A DNA stretch of 11,330 bases from an uncultured Eubacteriales bacterium (GCA_934667845.1 CAKUMQ010000073.1:1-11330), one strand, 5' to 3'. Positions 1 through 7,886 are shown, counted from the first letter of the stretch. Program-made: numbers and translations. The notes: a model not told the origin generated them from the letters alone.

Positions 1-1156
1 TGTAGGTCGCCATAAACAGCGGGAAGGTGAACAGCGAGAGCCATTTCTGGAACGCCGTGGCGCGGATGCGTTTCCATTCGGAAAACAGCGTGACCGCCGC
101 CATGCCGAGCAGCATGGCATAGCCCTCCAGACCGGTGAGCAGCATGGTCCAGAACGAATCCCACACATCCACGCCGTGAAGCACGCCGTAGATCTGTACG
201 CAGAGGTTGAGCACCACGCCGATCAGCGGCAGCAGGATCATCGGGATATTGTTCATCAGCAGGTCATAGCAGGCAAAGCCGCGTTTTTGGAACATACCGC
301 GGATCAGCTTTCCGGTATAGCGGCCGAACACCTGAAGATATCCCTTTGTCCAGCGCATGCGCTGGCGCCAGGACTGGCGGAATTTTGTCGGCTGCTCATC
401 GTAGAAGATCGCGTCCTCGCAGTAGCCGACCGGCTCTTTGCGCAGCAGGCACTGTACGGTAAACTGCGTGTCCTCCGACAGCAGGAAGAAGTTCCAGCCG
501 CCGATCTCCTCCAAAAAGCTGCGGGAGACCAAAAAGCCGGTGCCGGTCACGACGCAGCTGGTGTTCAGCCGCATCCGCGGGCGGTTTAAAAACTGCGATT
601 CCCGCAAAAACAGCAGTCCGTGACCGGAGGAAACCCAGTTGTCGCCAAAGTTTTTGGAGTTGCGGTAGCTCGTGACGATGCGGTAGCCGTCGGAAAAGGT
701 GCGGTTGATCTCTGTGAAATAATGCGGATCCAGAAGATTGTCCGCGTCCAGAACCAGAAAGCCGTCGAACGCGTCCGAACGCCCGTCCTCTTTCAGACGG
801 CTGAGCAGAAAATTGAGCGCGTATCCCTTGCCGACCTGCTCGTGATCTTCCCGCTCATAGACAAGCGCGCCATGCTCACGGGCGACCTCTGCCGTGCGGT
901 CGGTGCAGTTATCCGCCACAATGCAGACTGTGATATTTTCCGCCGGATAGTCCTGTCCGCGGATACTGTCGATCAGCTGACCGATGACGGCCTCCTCATT
1001 GCGGGCGGCGATCAGCACGGCATAGCGGTGCTGTTTTTCCGGCAGATGAGGCTTGCGGCGGGTCAGAAACGGCACCACCATATAGAAAAGCTGGTAGGCG
1101 GCGCACAGACTGAACAAAACGGTGACAATCAGATTGACAAGACGTATGGTTTCCAT
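1..1156 (-). CDS. Family 2 glycosyltransferase, polytopic, processive type (3' end outside window)
   Basis: I read 385 codons from ATG at 1156 to the window edge without a stop, so the C-terminus is missing. The protein has an N-terminal membrane segment (residues about 6-30) and a cytoplasmic GT-A domain (about 45-270). It has the family 2 landmarks: ADNCTD (D82), the DxD motif LDADN (D137, D139), SEDT (E228, D229) and QRMRW (265-269). QxxRW is typical of processive enzymes such as cellulose, hyaluronan and poly-GlcNAc synthases, so it probably polymerises a sugar at the inner membrane face and passes it through its membrane segments (about 305-325, 335-357, 370 on). Product and sugar donor cannot be told. 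The start follows AAAGGA at 8 nt, inside the last codons of the kinase gene, and only 5 bp separate the two genes. It is therefore the third gene of the regulator-kinase operon. Confidence 0.9.
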   Translation of the reverse strand, partial: METIRLVNLIVTVLFSLCAAYQLFYMVVPFLTRRKPHLPEKQHRYAVLIAARNEEAVIGQLIDSIRGQDYPAENITVCIVADNCTDRTAEVAREHGALVYEREDHEQVGKGYALNFLLSRLKEDGRSDAFDGFLVLDADNLLDPHYFTEINRTFSDGYRIVTSYRNSKNFGDNWVSSGHGLLFLRESQFLNRPRMRLNTSCVVTGTGFLVSRSFLEEIGGWNFFLLSEDTQFTVQCLLRKEPVGYCEDAIFYDEQPTKFRQSWRQRMRWTKGYLQVFGRYTGKLIRGMFQKRGFACYDLLMNNIPMILLPLIGVVLNLCVQIYGVLHGVDVWDSFWTMLLTGLEGYAMLLGMAAVTLFSEWKRIRATAFQKWLSLFTFPLFMATY

Positions 1157-1161
1157 GGGAA

Positions 1162-3036
1162 TTATCCTTTCTCGTCAGCCGACGCGGAAAAGGTGAGGAT
1201 GGCTTTGAAAAGGTCGCCGTCCGTGGTGATATCCAGCCGCCCCTTTTGCAGCGCGGCAAGCGAAGCGGCAATGGAAAGCCCCAGTCCGCTCCCCTCGGTG
1301 TTGCGGGAGCTGTCGCCGCGCACAAACCGCTCCGTCAGTTCATCGGGAGAAACGGTCAGCTCACTGCGGGAGATATTGCGGAATATGCAGATGGCCTGAT
1401 TGCCGTTTTTCAGCAGATCAAGATACACCCGCGTGCCGGACAGGGCATATTTGCAGATGTTGTTCATCAGATTTTCGAAAATGCGCCAGAGATGGCGGCT
1501 GTCCGCCGATATCGTCACAGTCTCTTCGGGCAGATGCAGGATCGGCGTCAGCCCGGCGGCATCAAAGCGCTCGGCATATTCGCCGACCGCCTGTGCCAGC
1601 ATGGTGTTCAGATCGCAGGCAGACAGCTCGACCGTCAGATTGCCTGTCGAGGCCTTTGACGCCTCGATCAGATCCTCGATGAGCTTTTTCAGCCGGGTAG
1701 ACTGACGGTCGAGTACGTCGATATAGGAGCGGATCTGTTCGTTTTCCGGTTCTTCCTTTTTGATCAGATCCACATAGCTGATAATGGAGGTCAGCGGCGT
1801 TTTGATATCGTGAGACACATTGGTGATCAGCTCGGTGCGCAGCCGCTCGCTTTTGAGCCGGTCCTCCACAGCCCTTTGCAGCCCCTCGTCGATGCGGTTG
1901 AGGTCGTCGGCTGCGGCTTTGACATCGCCGGGCAGCCCCTTTGTGGGCAGATGGGTGCTCAGCTCGCCGTCGGCGATGCAGGTGATCCCCTCGCGGATGC
2001 GGCGCAGCCCCGAGAAGAACCACAGCGTCAGCGGAATAAGCAGGAGCTTTTCCAGCGCCCAGACCCAGAGCAGCGCCTGGGGACGGTCGATAAGCAGCAC
2101 AAGCCCGGTCAGCTCCAAAAGCACGAGCAAAAACAGCGCGCACGCGGTTTTCGGTATCAGCGGCAGTGCGGCAAAACCGTGTGCCAAAGCGGAACACAGC
2201 CGGGAGAGCAATCTGCCGATCCGGTGGATCAGCGTGTTGCGCCAAAACGTGTGGGTCTTGACACGCGCGGCAATGTCGAGCACAAACAGGAGAAGAAGCG
2301 CGCAGGCGGCGACTATGGCAGCAGGGAGGAACACGGGGAGAAAGAAGCGGCTGTCACTCGCCTCATTGACCATCAGGGCAAGCAGCCAGCCAGCTGTCCC
2401 GATCAGCAAAGCGGACAGCTCGGTGGGCAGACGGCTGTAGAGACAGCAGACCGGCGTTTTGGGATCCTCCGCCCGCCGTGCCGTGACGCAGCACAGAAAC
2501 ACCGTCAAAGAAAAGCTGAGGATCAGTCCGAACAGGCAGAAAATAATCCCGCCCGTGCGGTGGGCAAACAGCCATGCCGTCAGCGCCAGTGTAACGGCGT
2601 AGAGATCCCGCCTGACCGGCTCCGTTTTCAGATAGATGCTGACGGTGAGCGTTGATTCGTTGTCATTGGCGTCATAGATCGTCGAGCTGTCGGTTATTTC
2701 TGTCCGGTATGGTTCGTTGCGGTAGTTGCTGAAGATCGTTTTGCCGTCGACGGCAACGGTTGCGTAGTAATTTTCGCCGTTCACATAGCTTTGCAGGGCG
2801 GCTTCTGCCGCATAGCTGTCGTCCGAAAGATCGTAGTTCCGGAGAAGAAGGCGCAGATCGTCAAGATAGGCGTACTCATACGACGCGACAGCCCTTTCGC
2901 AGGCGGCCTCGGCGGAGTTCCATAGGGTGACAGTGCCAAACGCCGCAGCAGCCAGGATGGTCAGCGACCACAAAAGAACCGCCAAAACGATCGCAGCGAG
3001 CTTGCAGGGGAGGCGGTATTGCCAATCACCTTTCAT
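1162..3036 (-). CDS. Polytopic VanS-type sensor histidine kinase
   Basis: The protein has 624 aa. I chose ATG at 3036, preceded by GGGAGG at 8 nt, over a longer frame that runs back through the regulator gene. A membrane helix (about 11-33) is followed by an extracytoplasmic sensor region (about 34-145) and some five more predicted helices (about 163-185, 206-223, 232-256, 296-316, 322-342). A HAMP-like linker (about 343-395) leads to the HisKA domain with H409 in NVSHDIKTPLTS, where it autophosphorylates, and then a HATPase_c domain with N box ENLMNNICKYA (521-531) and G2 motif GSGLGLS (582-588). The usual DxGxG box is replaced by FRNISRSEL (552-560), a variant I associate with this clostridial VanS-like group. 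Its partner is surely the response regulator upstream, whose 3' end it overlaps by 11 bp. The ligand is unknown; the large membrane part suggests an envelope or membrane signal. Confidence 0.92.
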   Translation of the reverse strand: MKGDWQYRLPCKLAAIVLAVLLWSLTILAAAAFGTVTLWNSAEAACERAVASYEYAYLDDLRLLLRNYDLSDDSYAAEAALQSYVNGENYYATVAVDGKTIFSNYRNEPYRTEITDSSTIYDANDNESTLTVSIYLKTEPVRRDLYAVTLALTAWLFAHRTGGIIFCLFGLILSFSLTVFLCCVTARRAEDPKTPVCCLYSRLPTELSALLIGTAGWLLALMVNEASDSRFFLPVFLPAAIVAACALLLLFVLDIAARVKTHTFWRNTLIHRIGRLLSRLCSALAHGFAALPLIPKTACALFLLVLLELTGLVLLIDRPQALLWVWALEKLLLIPLTLWFFSGLRRIREGITCIADGELSTHLPTKGLPGDVKAAADDLNRIDEGLQRAVEDRLKSERLRTELITNVSHDIKTPLTSIISYVDLIKKEEPENEQIRSYIDVLDRQSTRLKKLIEDLIEASKASTGNLTVELSACDLNTMLAQAVGEYAERFDAAGLTPILHLPEETVTISADSRHLWRIFENLMNNICKYALSGTRVYLDLLKNGNQAICIFRNISRSELTVSPDELTERFVRGDSSRNTEGSGLGLSIAASLAALQKGRLDITTDGDLFKAILTFSASADEKG

Positions 3037-3739
3037 GGCGTGTCCCTCCCGCTTCCAGCTTATAGCCCTGCCCCCACACCACGCGGATGTAGCGCGGGGC
3101 AGCGGGGTCGATCTCGATCTTCTCCCGCAGATGGCGGATATGCACCGCCACGGTGCTTTCCGCGCCGATGGGGGCATTGTCCCAGACCTGCCGGTAGATC
3201 TCCTTCAGCGAGAGCACCTCGCCGGGGTGCTGCATCAGCAATTTTAAAAGTTCATATTCCGTGGGGGTCAGATTGACCGGCTCGCCGTCTAAGGTGACGG
3301 TTTTGGCGCGGTCATCCAGACAAAGCCCGCCGACCGTCAGACAGGCGGACGCGGTTTTGGCTGAACAGGCGCCGAGTTGCAAATACCGGCGCAGATGGGA
3401 TCTGACGCGGGCAAGCAGCTCGACGGGATTAAACGGTTTGGTAATGTAGTCGTCCGCCCCGATGCCCAGCCCCAGCACCTTGTCGGTGTCCTCGCTCTTG
3501 GCGGTGAGAAAGATCACGGGCAGATTATACTGCTCCCGCAGCTTTGCCGTTGCGGTAACGCCGTCCATGACCGGCATCATGACATCCATCAGCACCAGCT
3601 GAACATCCTGCGCGCGCAGCACCTCAAGGGCTTCCTGCCCGTTGCGTGCCGAGACGGTAGCGTAGCCCTCTGCTTCAAGATAGATCCTGAGCGCCGCCAC
3701 GATATCCGGTTCGTCGTCGCAGATCAGAATACAAGCCAT
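3026..3739 (-). CDS. OmpR/VanR-family response regulator
   Basis: I take ATG at 3739 as the start (237 aa, MACILICDDEP). GAGGTGAT lies at ideal distance from it, whereas the upstream GTG (3748) and ATG (3745) sit on or too near that ribosome site. The receiver domain (about 3-115) has the acidic pocket D8/D9, phosphoacceptor D52 in LMDVMMP, T79 and K101 in KPF. The C-terminal winged helix (about 138-230) has LTPTEYELLKLL, a recognition region around STVAVHIRHLREKI and the wing GQGYKLE. It receives phosphate from the overlapping histidine kinase and acts as a cytoplasmic transcription factor. Likely targets are its own promoter, which carries a phased TTAAGA array, and hence the glycosyltransferase in the same operon. 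The domain assignment is firm; the targets are inferred. Confidence 0.95.
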   Translation of the reverse strand: MACILICDDEPDIVAALRIYLEAEGYATVSARNGQEALEVLRAQDVQLVLMDVMMPVMDGVTATAKLREQYNLPVIFLTAKSEDTDKVLGLGIGADDYITKPFNPVELLARVRSHLRRYLQLGACSAKTASACLTVGGLCLDDRAKTVTLDGEPVNLTPTEYELLKLLMQHPGEVLSLKEIYRQVWDNAPIGAESTVAVHIRHLREKIEIDPAAPRYIRVVWGQGYKLEAGGTRHER

Positions 3740-3758
3740 CTCCATCACCTCTGCCCCT

Positions 3759-3787
3759 ATTGTAGCACAAAGTATTTTAAGAGAAAA
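3759..3787 (-). promoter_or_regulatory. Probable sigma-A promoter of the regulator-kinase-glycosyltransferase operon
   Basis: On the minus strand a near-consensus -10 TACAAT lies at 3764-3759, about 20 bp before the start codon. At 17 bp spacing the -35 position (3787-3782) reads TTTTCT, which is poor. A good -10 with a poor -35 is the usual picture for a promoter that needs an activator, here plausibly the regulator itself. Confidence 0.5.
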
Positions 3788-3815
3788 GCGAAAAACCTTT
3801 AAGATTTCCTTAAGA
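3777..3815. promoter_or_regulatory. Phased direct repeats TTAAGA, candidate response-regulator binding sites
   Basis: TTAAGA occurs exactly at 3777-3782, 3799-3804 and 3810-3815. Start-to-start distances are 22 and 11 bp, so all copies face the same side of the helix. OmpR-family regulators bind direct half-sites spaced about 11 bp; B. subtilis PhoP uses a 6-bp half-site with 5-bp gaps. The two distal copies lie about 50 and 60 bp upstream of the expected start of transcription. Binding of this regulator is inferred. Confidence 0.55.
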
Positions 3816-3845
3816 CAGCGAAACCGCGGCGGGAGAAGAGGGGGG

Positions 3846-4493
3846 TTATCCGTGTTGACCGGAGTGGTGCTGCATCTGATAGGACAGAGTCATCAGACTG
3901 TCGCCCAGATGCACATTCTCCGATATGGCACCGGGATGGTGGTGGGCAATGTCGTAGTGGCTGAAGTTCCAGAATCCGCGCACACCGCAGGCAAGCAGCC
4001 GCGTGACCAGTGCGGGCGCCGCCTCCTTGGGGAGGCAGAGCACGGCAAGCTCCACATGCTGCTCCCTGCATACCGTTTCCAGCTCGTCGGTCGAGCGGAT
4101 CGGCAGCCCGCTGAGCAGATGTCCCGCCAGTGCCGGATCGCTGTCCAGAACGGCGCACAGCTTCAGCCCGTACCGCGAAAAGTCCATATGGTTGGCAAGC
4201 CCGCGGCCGATATTGCCCGCGCCGAGCAGGATCGTCGGACGGCAGGCGTCAAGACCGAGAATGGTGCCGATCTCCTGTCGCAGTGTGGCGGTCGGATACC
4301 CATAGCCCTGCTGTCCGAAGCCGCCGAAGCAGTTGAGATCCTGCCGCACCTGGGAGGCGGTCAGTCCCATGCGTGACGCTAACTCCTTTGAGGAGATGTG
4401 GGCGGCGCCGTCGTCGACCAACTCGCACAAAAAGCGGTAATAGCGGGGGAGACGGCGGACAACAGACATGGAAATATGCGGTTCCTTCAACAA
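3846..4493 (-). CDS. rex: Redox-sensing transcriptional repressor Rex
   Basis: The 215-aa protein has the family's usual length. An N-terminal winged helix (about 8-75) contains VVRRLPRYYRFL, ELASRMGLTASQVRQDL and the glycine-rich FGGFGQQGYGY. A Rossmann domain (about 85-200) carries the dinucleotide loop GAGNIGRGLA (91-100), and the C-terminal helix is for domain swapping. Rex dimers bind operators near fermentation and respiration genes and release them when the NADH/NAD+ ratio rises. The start is TTG at 4493: AAAGGAG lies 7 nt ahead of it, while the ATG at 4469 has no well-placed ribosome site. It begins 21 bp after the aconitase stop and must be largely co-transcribed with it. I see no clear terminator after it. 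Confidence 0.95.
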   Translation of the reverse strand: MLKEPHISMSVVRRLPRYYRFLCELVDDGAAHISSKELASRMGLTASQVRQDLNCFGGFGQQGYGYPTATLRQEIGTILGLDACRPTILLGAGNIGRGLANHMDFSRYGLKLCAVLDSDPALAGHLLSGLPIRSTDELETVCREQHVELAVLCLPKEAAPALVTRLLACGVRGFWNFSHYDIAHHHPGAISENVHLGDSLMTLSYQMQHHSGQHG

Positions 4494-4514
4494 GAAAACG
4501 CTCCTTTCACAAGG

Positions 4515-6449
4515 TTACGCCTGCTGCTCGCGGGTGTAATCCAACAGGCCGCCCGCCAGCAGCATGGCGATCTGTCTTTCCGAAAAATGGTGGCAGAGCG
4601 GAATGGTCTTGCCGGTGGTGCGGTCGATCAGCTCCAACGGCCGGCCGTCGGTCAGGCGCTGCCGCACATCGGGCAGGCAAAGCTCGTCGCCGAGGGAGAC
4701 CGTGTCATAGTCGGCTTCGTCGGCAAAGGTCAGCGGCAGGATCCCCGCGTTGATCAGGTTGGCGATATGGATGCGGGCAAAGGATTTGACAATGACTGCT
4801 TTAATGCCGAGGTAGAGCGGCACCAGCGCGGCATGCTCGCGGGAGCTGCCCTGTCCGTAGTTGCTGCCGCCGACGATAATGCCTGCGCCCTCCCGCTTGC
4901 AGCGCGCCGGGAATTCCGGATCGCAGCGGGTGAAGCAGTGCTCGGAGATAGCGGGAATGTTGGAGCGCAGCGGCAGAATTTTTGCACCCGCCGGCATGAT
5001 ATGGTCGGTTGTGATGTTGTCGCCGACTTTCAGCAGCAGCTTGGCCTCGATGGTCTCGGCAAGCGGCGCCGTTTTCGGGAACGGCTTGATGTTGGGACCG
5101 CGCTCGACAACGACATCGGCTGCCTCGGCCTCGGAGGCGGGCGGAATGATCATATTGTCGTTGAGCAGGAAGCGGTCGGGCAGCGTGACCTGCGGCGCTT
5201 CACCGAGCGTGCGCGGATCGGTGAACACACCGGTCAGAGCCGCGGCTGCCGCCGTTTCGGGGCTGACCAGATATACCTTGGCGTCGGCGGTGCCGGAGCG
5301 CCCCTCGAAGTTGCGGTTGAAAGTGCGCAGCGAGATGCCGCCGGAGTTCGGCGACTGCCCCATGCCGATGCAGGGACCGCAGGCGCATTCGAGAATACGG
5401 GCGCCGGCGGCGATCAGATCGGCGAGCGCGCCGTTTTCCGCCAGCATGTTATATACCTGCTTGGAGCCGGGGGCGATGGACAGGCTGACGCGCGGATGCA
5501 CGGTCTTGCCCTTGAGAATCGCGGCAACCTTGAGCATATCCAGCAGGGAGGAGTTGGTGCAGGAGCCGATGCAGCACTGATCGACCGGCATGCCGGCAAG
5601 CTCGCTGACCGGACGCACGGCATCCGGGGAGTGGGGGCATGCCGCCAGCGGCGCGAGGGCGGAGAGGTCGATGCAGATCTCCTCGTCGTAGACGGCATCC
5701 GCATCGGCGGCGAGCGGGATCCAATCCTGCTCGCGTCCCTGTGCCGCCATAAACCGGCGGGTGACCTCGTCGGACGGGAACACGGAGGTGGAAGCGCCCA
5801 GCTCTGCGCCCATGTTGGTGATGGTGGCGCGCTCCGGCACCGACAGCGTGGCGACGCCGTCGCCCGTGTATTCAATGATCTTGCCGACGCCGCCCTTGAC
5901 GGTCATACGGCGCAGCACCTCAAGGATGACATCCTTGGCGGCGACCCAGGGGGAGAGACAGCCGGTCAGCTCCACCTTGACGATGCGGGGCATCGTGATG
6001 TAATAGGTGCCGCCGCCCATGGCGACAGCCACATCCAGTCCGCCCGCGCCGAAGGCCAGCATACCGATGCCGCCGCCGGTGGGCGTATGGCTGTCCGAGC
6101 CGATCAGCGTTTTGCCGGGGATGCCGAACCGCTCCAGATGCACCTGATGGCAGATGCCGTTGCCGGGGCGGGAGAAGTACAGCCCGTGCTTTTTGCATAC
6201 GGTCTGGATATACCGATGGTCGTCGGCGTTTTCAAAACCGGTCTGCAGCGTGTTGTGGTCAATATAAGCGACGGAGCGCTCCGTGCGGACACGGGGCACG
6301 CCCATGGCTTCAAATTCAAGATACGCCATGGTGCCGGTGGCATCCTGTGTCAGGGTCTGGTCAATGCGCAGTCCGATCTCCTGTCCGACGGTCATATCGC
6401 CGCAGACCAAGTGCGAGCGGATCAGCTTTTGCGCGAGAGTATCTCCCAT
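4515..6449 (-). CDS. acn: Aconitate hydratase, single-chain Firmicutes/Aquifex type
   Basis: The 644-aa enzyme interconverts citrate and isocitrate via cis-aconitate in the cytoplasm, feeding 2-oxoglutarate and glutamate synthesis. The 4Fe-4S ligands are visible as C297 in CIGSCTNSS and C357 and C360 in ACGPCIGMG. Other family signatures are GSDSHTPTGGGIGMLAFGAGG (118-138) and, in the C-terminal swivel domain, GGSNYGQGSSREHAAL (527-542) with the active-site Ser/Arg. The joined large and swivel domains at this length match the shorter aconitase family of Firmicutes and Aquifex. They argue against isopropylmalate dehydratase, which is split into two subunits, and against the roughly 900-aa AcnA. 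The start ATG at 6449 follows AGAGGATG at a somewhat long distance. It is the first gene of an acn-rex operon with a perfect promoter. Homoaconitase activity cannot be fully excluded from sequence. Confidence 0.93.
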   Translation of the reverse strand: MGDTLAQKLIRSHLVCGDMTVGQEIGLRIDQTLTQDATGTMAYLEFEAMGVPRVRTERSVAYIDHNTLQTGFENADDHRYIQTVCKKHGLYFSRPGNGICHQVHLERFGIPGKTLIGSDSHTPTGGGIGMLAFGAGGLDVAVAMGGGTYYITMPRIVKVELTGCLSPWVAAKDVILEVLRRMTVKGGVGKIIEYTGDGVATLSVPERATITNMGAELGASTSVFPSDEVTRRFMAAQGREQDWIPLAADADAVYDEEICIDLSALAPLAACPHSPDAVRPVSELAGMPVDQCCIGSCTNSSLLDMLKVAAILKGKTVHPRVSLSIAPGSKQVYNMLAENGALADLIAAGARILECACGPCIGMGQSPNSGGISLRTFNRNFEGRSGTADAKVYLVSPETAAAAALTGVFTDPRTLGEAPQVTLPDRFLLNDNMIIPPASEAEAADVVVERGPNIKPFPKTAPLAETIEAKLLLKVGDNITTDHIMPAGAKILPLRSNIPAISEHCFTRCDPEFPARCKREGAGIIVGGSNYGQGSSREHAALVPLYLGIKAVIVKSFARIHIANLINAGILPLTFADEADYDTVSLGDELCLPDVRQRLTDGRPLELIDRTTGKTIPLCHHFSERQIAMLLAGGLLDYTREQQA

Positions 6450-6483
6450 AAACGGTCACATCCTCTGAGTAAATATCCTATAT

Positions 6484-6512
6484 ATTATATCGGGCAAGGC
6501 GCCGTTTGTCAA
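6484..6512 (-). promoter_or_regulatory. Perfect consensus sigma-A promoter of acn-rex
   Basis: On the minus strand TTGACA (6512-6507) and TATAAT (6489-6484) are separated by exactly 17 bp. The -10 lies 34 bp before the aconitase ATG. No Rex-type operator (TTGTGA/TCACAA or TTGTTAA/TTAACAA palindrome) is seen across it. Confidence 0.85.
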
Positions 6513-6613
6513 CCTTTGACGGCGGTTTGGGCATACTTCCGCAGCCGAGGGAAATTCCGGCAGGCAGGTCAGCCGCCTTGCCGCTCCGCGCTTATGCAAA
6601 AGCGAAAATGGAT

Positions 6614-7024
6614 CTATGCGTGAAGAGCGGCATACCGGTCGGCTTTTTCAAGCACGGCACGGTCGGAATCGTGAGTCAGCCGCGCACTTGCCTCGGCATA
6701 GGGGAAAAAGTCCGCATCCGCCACCTCTTCCTTCTGGCAGACAAGCGGAGAATCATCCGCTTCCGCCAAAAAGAAGACAACTTCCTTTTGGTGTCCGGCA
6801 CAGGGAGAATAGGCGATTGTCTCGCGGAATCCCGGAATAAACGCCGGGCAAAGACCGGTTTCCTCGGCAATTTCCCGCACGGCGGTCTCATGCTCGGATT
6901 CGTCTGCCTCTACATGCCCCTTGCACAGGGTGTAATGTCCCTGCGTGCTGTGCAGGATCAGATAGCGGCGCTCGCCGCCGTATCGGCGGAACAGCACGGC
7001 GCCGCAGCTTTTTTCCCGGATCAT
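6614..7024 (-). CDS. Nudix hydrolase, Ap4A-pyrophosphatase-like
   Basis: This small 136-aa Nudix protein has a complete Nudix box: G36, E42, R50, E51, E54, E55 and G57 in the spacing Gx5Ex7REUxEExGU. The REIAEETGL core coordinates Mg2+. The stretch before it (CGAVLFRR, YLILHSTQGHYTLCKGHVE) is like that of bacterial bis(5'-nucleosyl)-tetraphosphatases, where the equivalent motif is usually W-x-F/L-P-K-G-H. Here the proline position is Cys (LCKGH). A role in cleaning up Ap4A or other nucleoside diphosphate derivatives is plausible, but Nudix substrates cannot be read reliably from sequence. Its ATG overlaps the stop of the ProX-like gene (ATGA, 7024-7021) with GAGGAGG 8 nt upstream, so translation is likely coupled. 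It is the last gene of the araC operon, and no convincing terminator follows. Confidence 0.88.
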   Translation of the reverse strand: MIREKSCGAVLFRRYGGERRYLILHSTQGHYTLCKGHVEADESEHETAVREIAEETGLCPAFIPGFRETIAYSPCAGHQKEVVFFLAEADDSPLVCQKEEVADADFFPYAEASARLTHDSDRAVLEKADRYAALHA

Positions 7025-7575
7025 GGCGTTTCCTCCTCAGCAGTCAGCCGCACCGGCGTGACGGTGTGACCGGTATCGGGCACGATGATGTCCCAGACCG
7101 CCCGGGCGGGCAGTCGGAGACTGCCGGTGTTGCGGCAGGGGTGGCACCCGATCCACTCATCCCGGAGCAGGTCCTCGTCCACCAGCAGGCGCACTTCTCC
7201 GGCGGTGTCGTTGGCGAGCCCCAATATGCTGACAGAGCCGGGGGTCACGCCGAGCAGGCGCTGCATATCCTCCGCCGAGGCAAAGGACAGGCGCGCACTG
7301 TTGATCTGGGCGGAGAGCTGCTTGGTGCGAAACGGCTTGTCGCCCGGCATCATCAGCAGATAAAAGGCAGTCTTCTGCCGGTTGCAGAGAAACAGATTTT
7401 TGCAGATCCGCACCTGCAGGACGTCACCGATGGCCTGACACTGCTCCATCGTGTCAGCCGGCTCGTGCTCGACCCGCTGATAAGGGATGTGCAGACGCTC
7501 CAACAGGCGGTAGGCTTTTTGTTCGGCTTCCGAATACGCAGACAGATCCTGCGGTGCGCCGGTATATACGGTCAT
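7021..7575 (-). CDS. YbaK/ProX-family aminoacyl-tRNA editing protein
   Basis: The 184-aa protein is of the YbaK/PrdX (INS-like) fold family, free-standing domains that hydrolyse mischarged tRNAs, typically Ala-tRNA(Pro) or Cys-tRNA(Pro). Visible family features are the early IPYQRVEHEPADTMEQC (30-46), the conserved lysine in RICKNLFLCNRQ (K59), MMPGDKPFRTKQL (75-87) for substrate-pocket architecture, SILGLANDTAGEVRLLVD (116-133), and near the end GCHPCRNTGSLRLP, matching the family's HPxxNT(A/G)S motif. It is probably a ProX/PrdX-type cytoplasmic deacylase; the exact tRNA is uncertain. ATG at 7575 follows AAAGGGG at about 8 nt, only 5 bp after the stop of the preceding gene. Pairing with a Nudix enzyme suggests a quality-control theme, which is inference. 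Confidence 0.88.
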   Translation of the reverse strand: MTVYTGAPQDLSAYSEAEQKAYRLLERLHIPYQRVEHEPADTMEQCQAIGDVLQVRICKNLFLCNRQKTAFYLLMMPGDKPFRTKQLSAQINSARLSFASAEDMQRLLGVTPGSVSILGLANDTAGEVRLLVDEDLLRDEWIGCHPCRNTGSLRLPARAVWDIIVPDTGHTVTPVRLTAEEETP

Positions 7576-7580
7576 ACAGA

Positions 7581-7886
7581 TTACCCCTTTCCGATCAAAC
7601 GGGCGTTGGCATCGGCGACACGCAGCGGTACGCCCTGCGAAGCCGCCGCCTTTTCCAGCATGGCGGTCAGCTCCTGCTTGCGGCTGTTCAGCAGATTGAC
7701 GGCGAGCTTTTCCTTTGTCTCCGTCGGCAGACGGCGCAGCACCGCCATGGCGGCGTCGCGGCTCCCGCTCAGCAGCATGGCGAGCGGGTTCCCCGTGGCT
7801 TTAAGCTGAGCGATCAGCTCGGGCAGAAACCGCTCGGCAAGCTGCTCAAAAGCGATATCGGTCAGTGTCAGATCCAGTTTTATCAT
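7581..7886 (-). CDS. Unrecognised 101-aa helical protein
   Basis: I do not recognise this family. The protein reads as almost all helix and soluble, with no signal peptide or membrane segment. It has a leucine-rich N-terminal half (LTDIAFEQLAERFLPELIAQL), a central RDAAMAVLRRLPTETKEKLAVNLLN and a basic C-terminus ending in LIGKG. The start is probably ATG at 7886, 10 nt after AGGA; a GTG at 7895 lies directly against that site. It has good local codon usage and sits 12 bp after the DUF6472-like gene and 5 bp before the ProX-like gene, so it is a genuine operon member. No function can be assigned. Confidence 0.75.
   Translation of the reverse strand: MIKLDLTLTDIAFEQLAERFLPELIAQLKATGNPLAMLLSGSRDAAMAVLRRLPTETKEKLAVNLLNSRKQELTAMLEKAAASQGVPLRVADANARLIGKG

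Noticed and set aside
620..1399. Plus-strand frame of 259 codons
   Set aside because: It is opposite the glycosyltransferase and kinase genes, without a ribosome site or any domain.
6450..6613. Rex operator in the acn promoter region
   Set aside because: I looked for TTGTGA/TCACAA and TTGTTAA/TTAACAA palindromes and found none.
4398..6623. Long open plus-strand reading frame (741 codons) across acn
   Set aside because: It is antisense to the aconitase and the start of rex. Its composition is the Ala/Gly/Asp/Arg-rich shadow expected opposite a GC-rich gene, and it has no recognisable domain.
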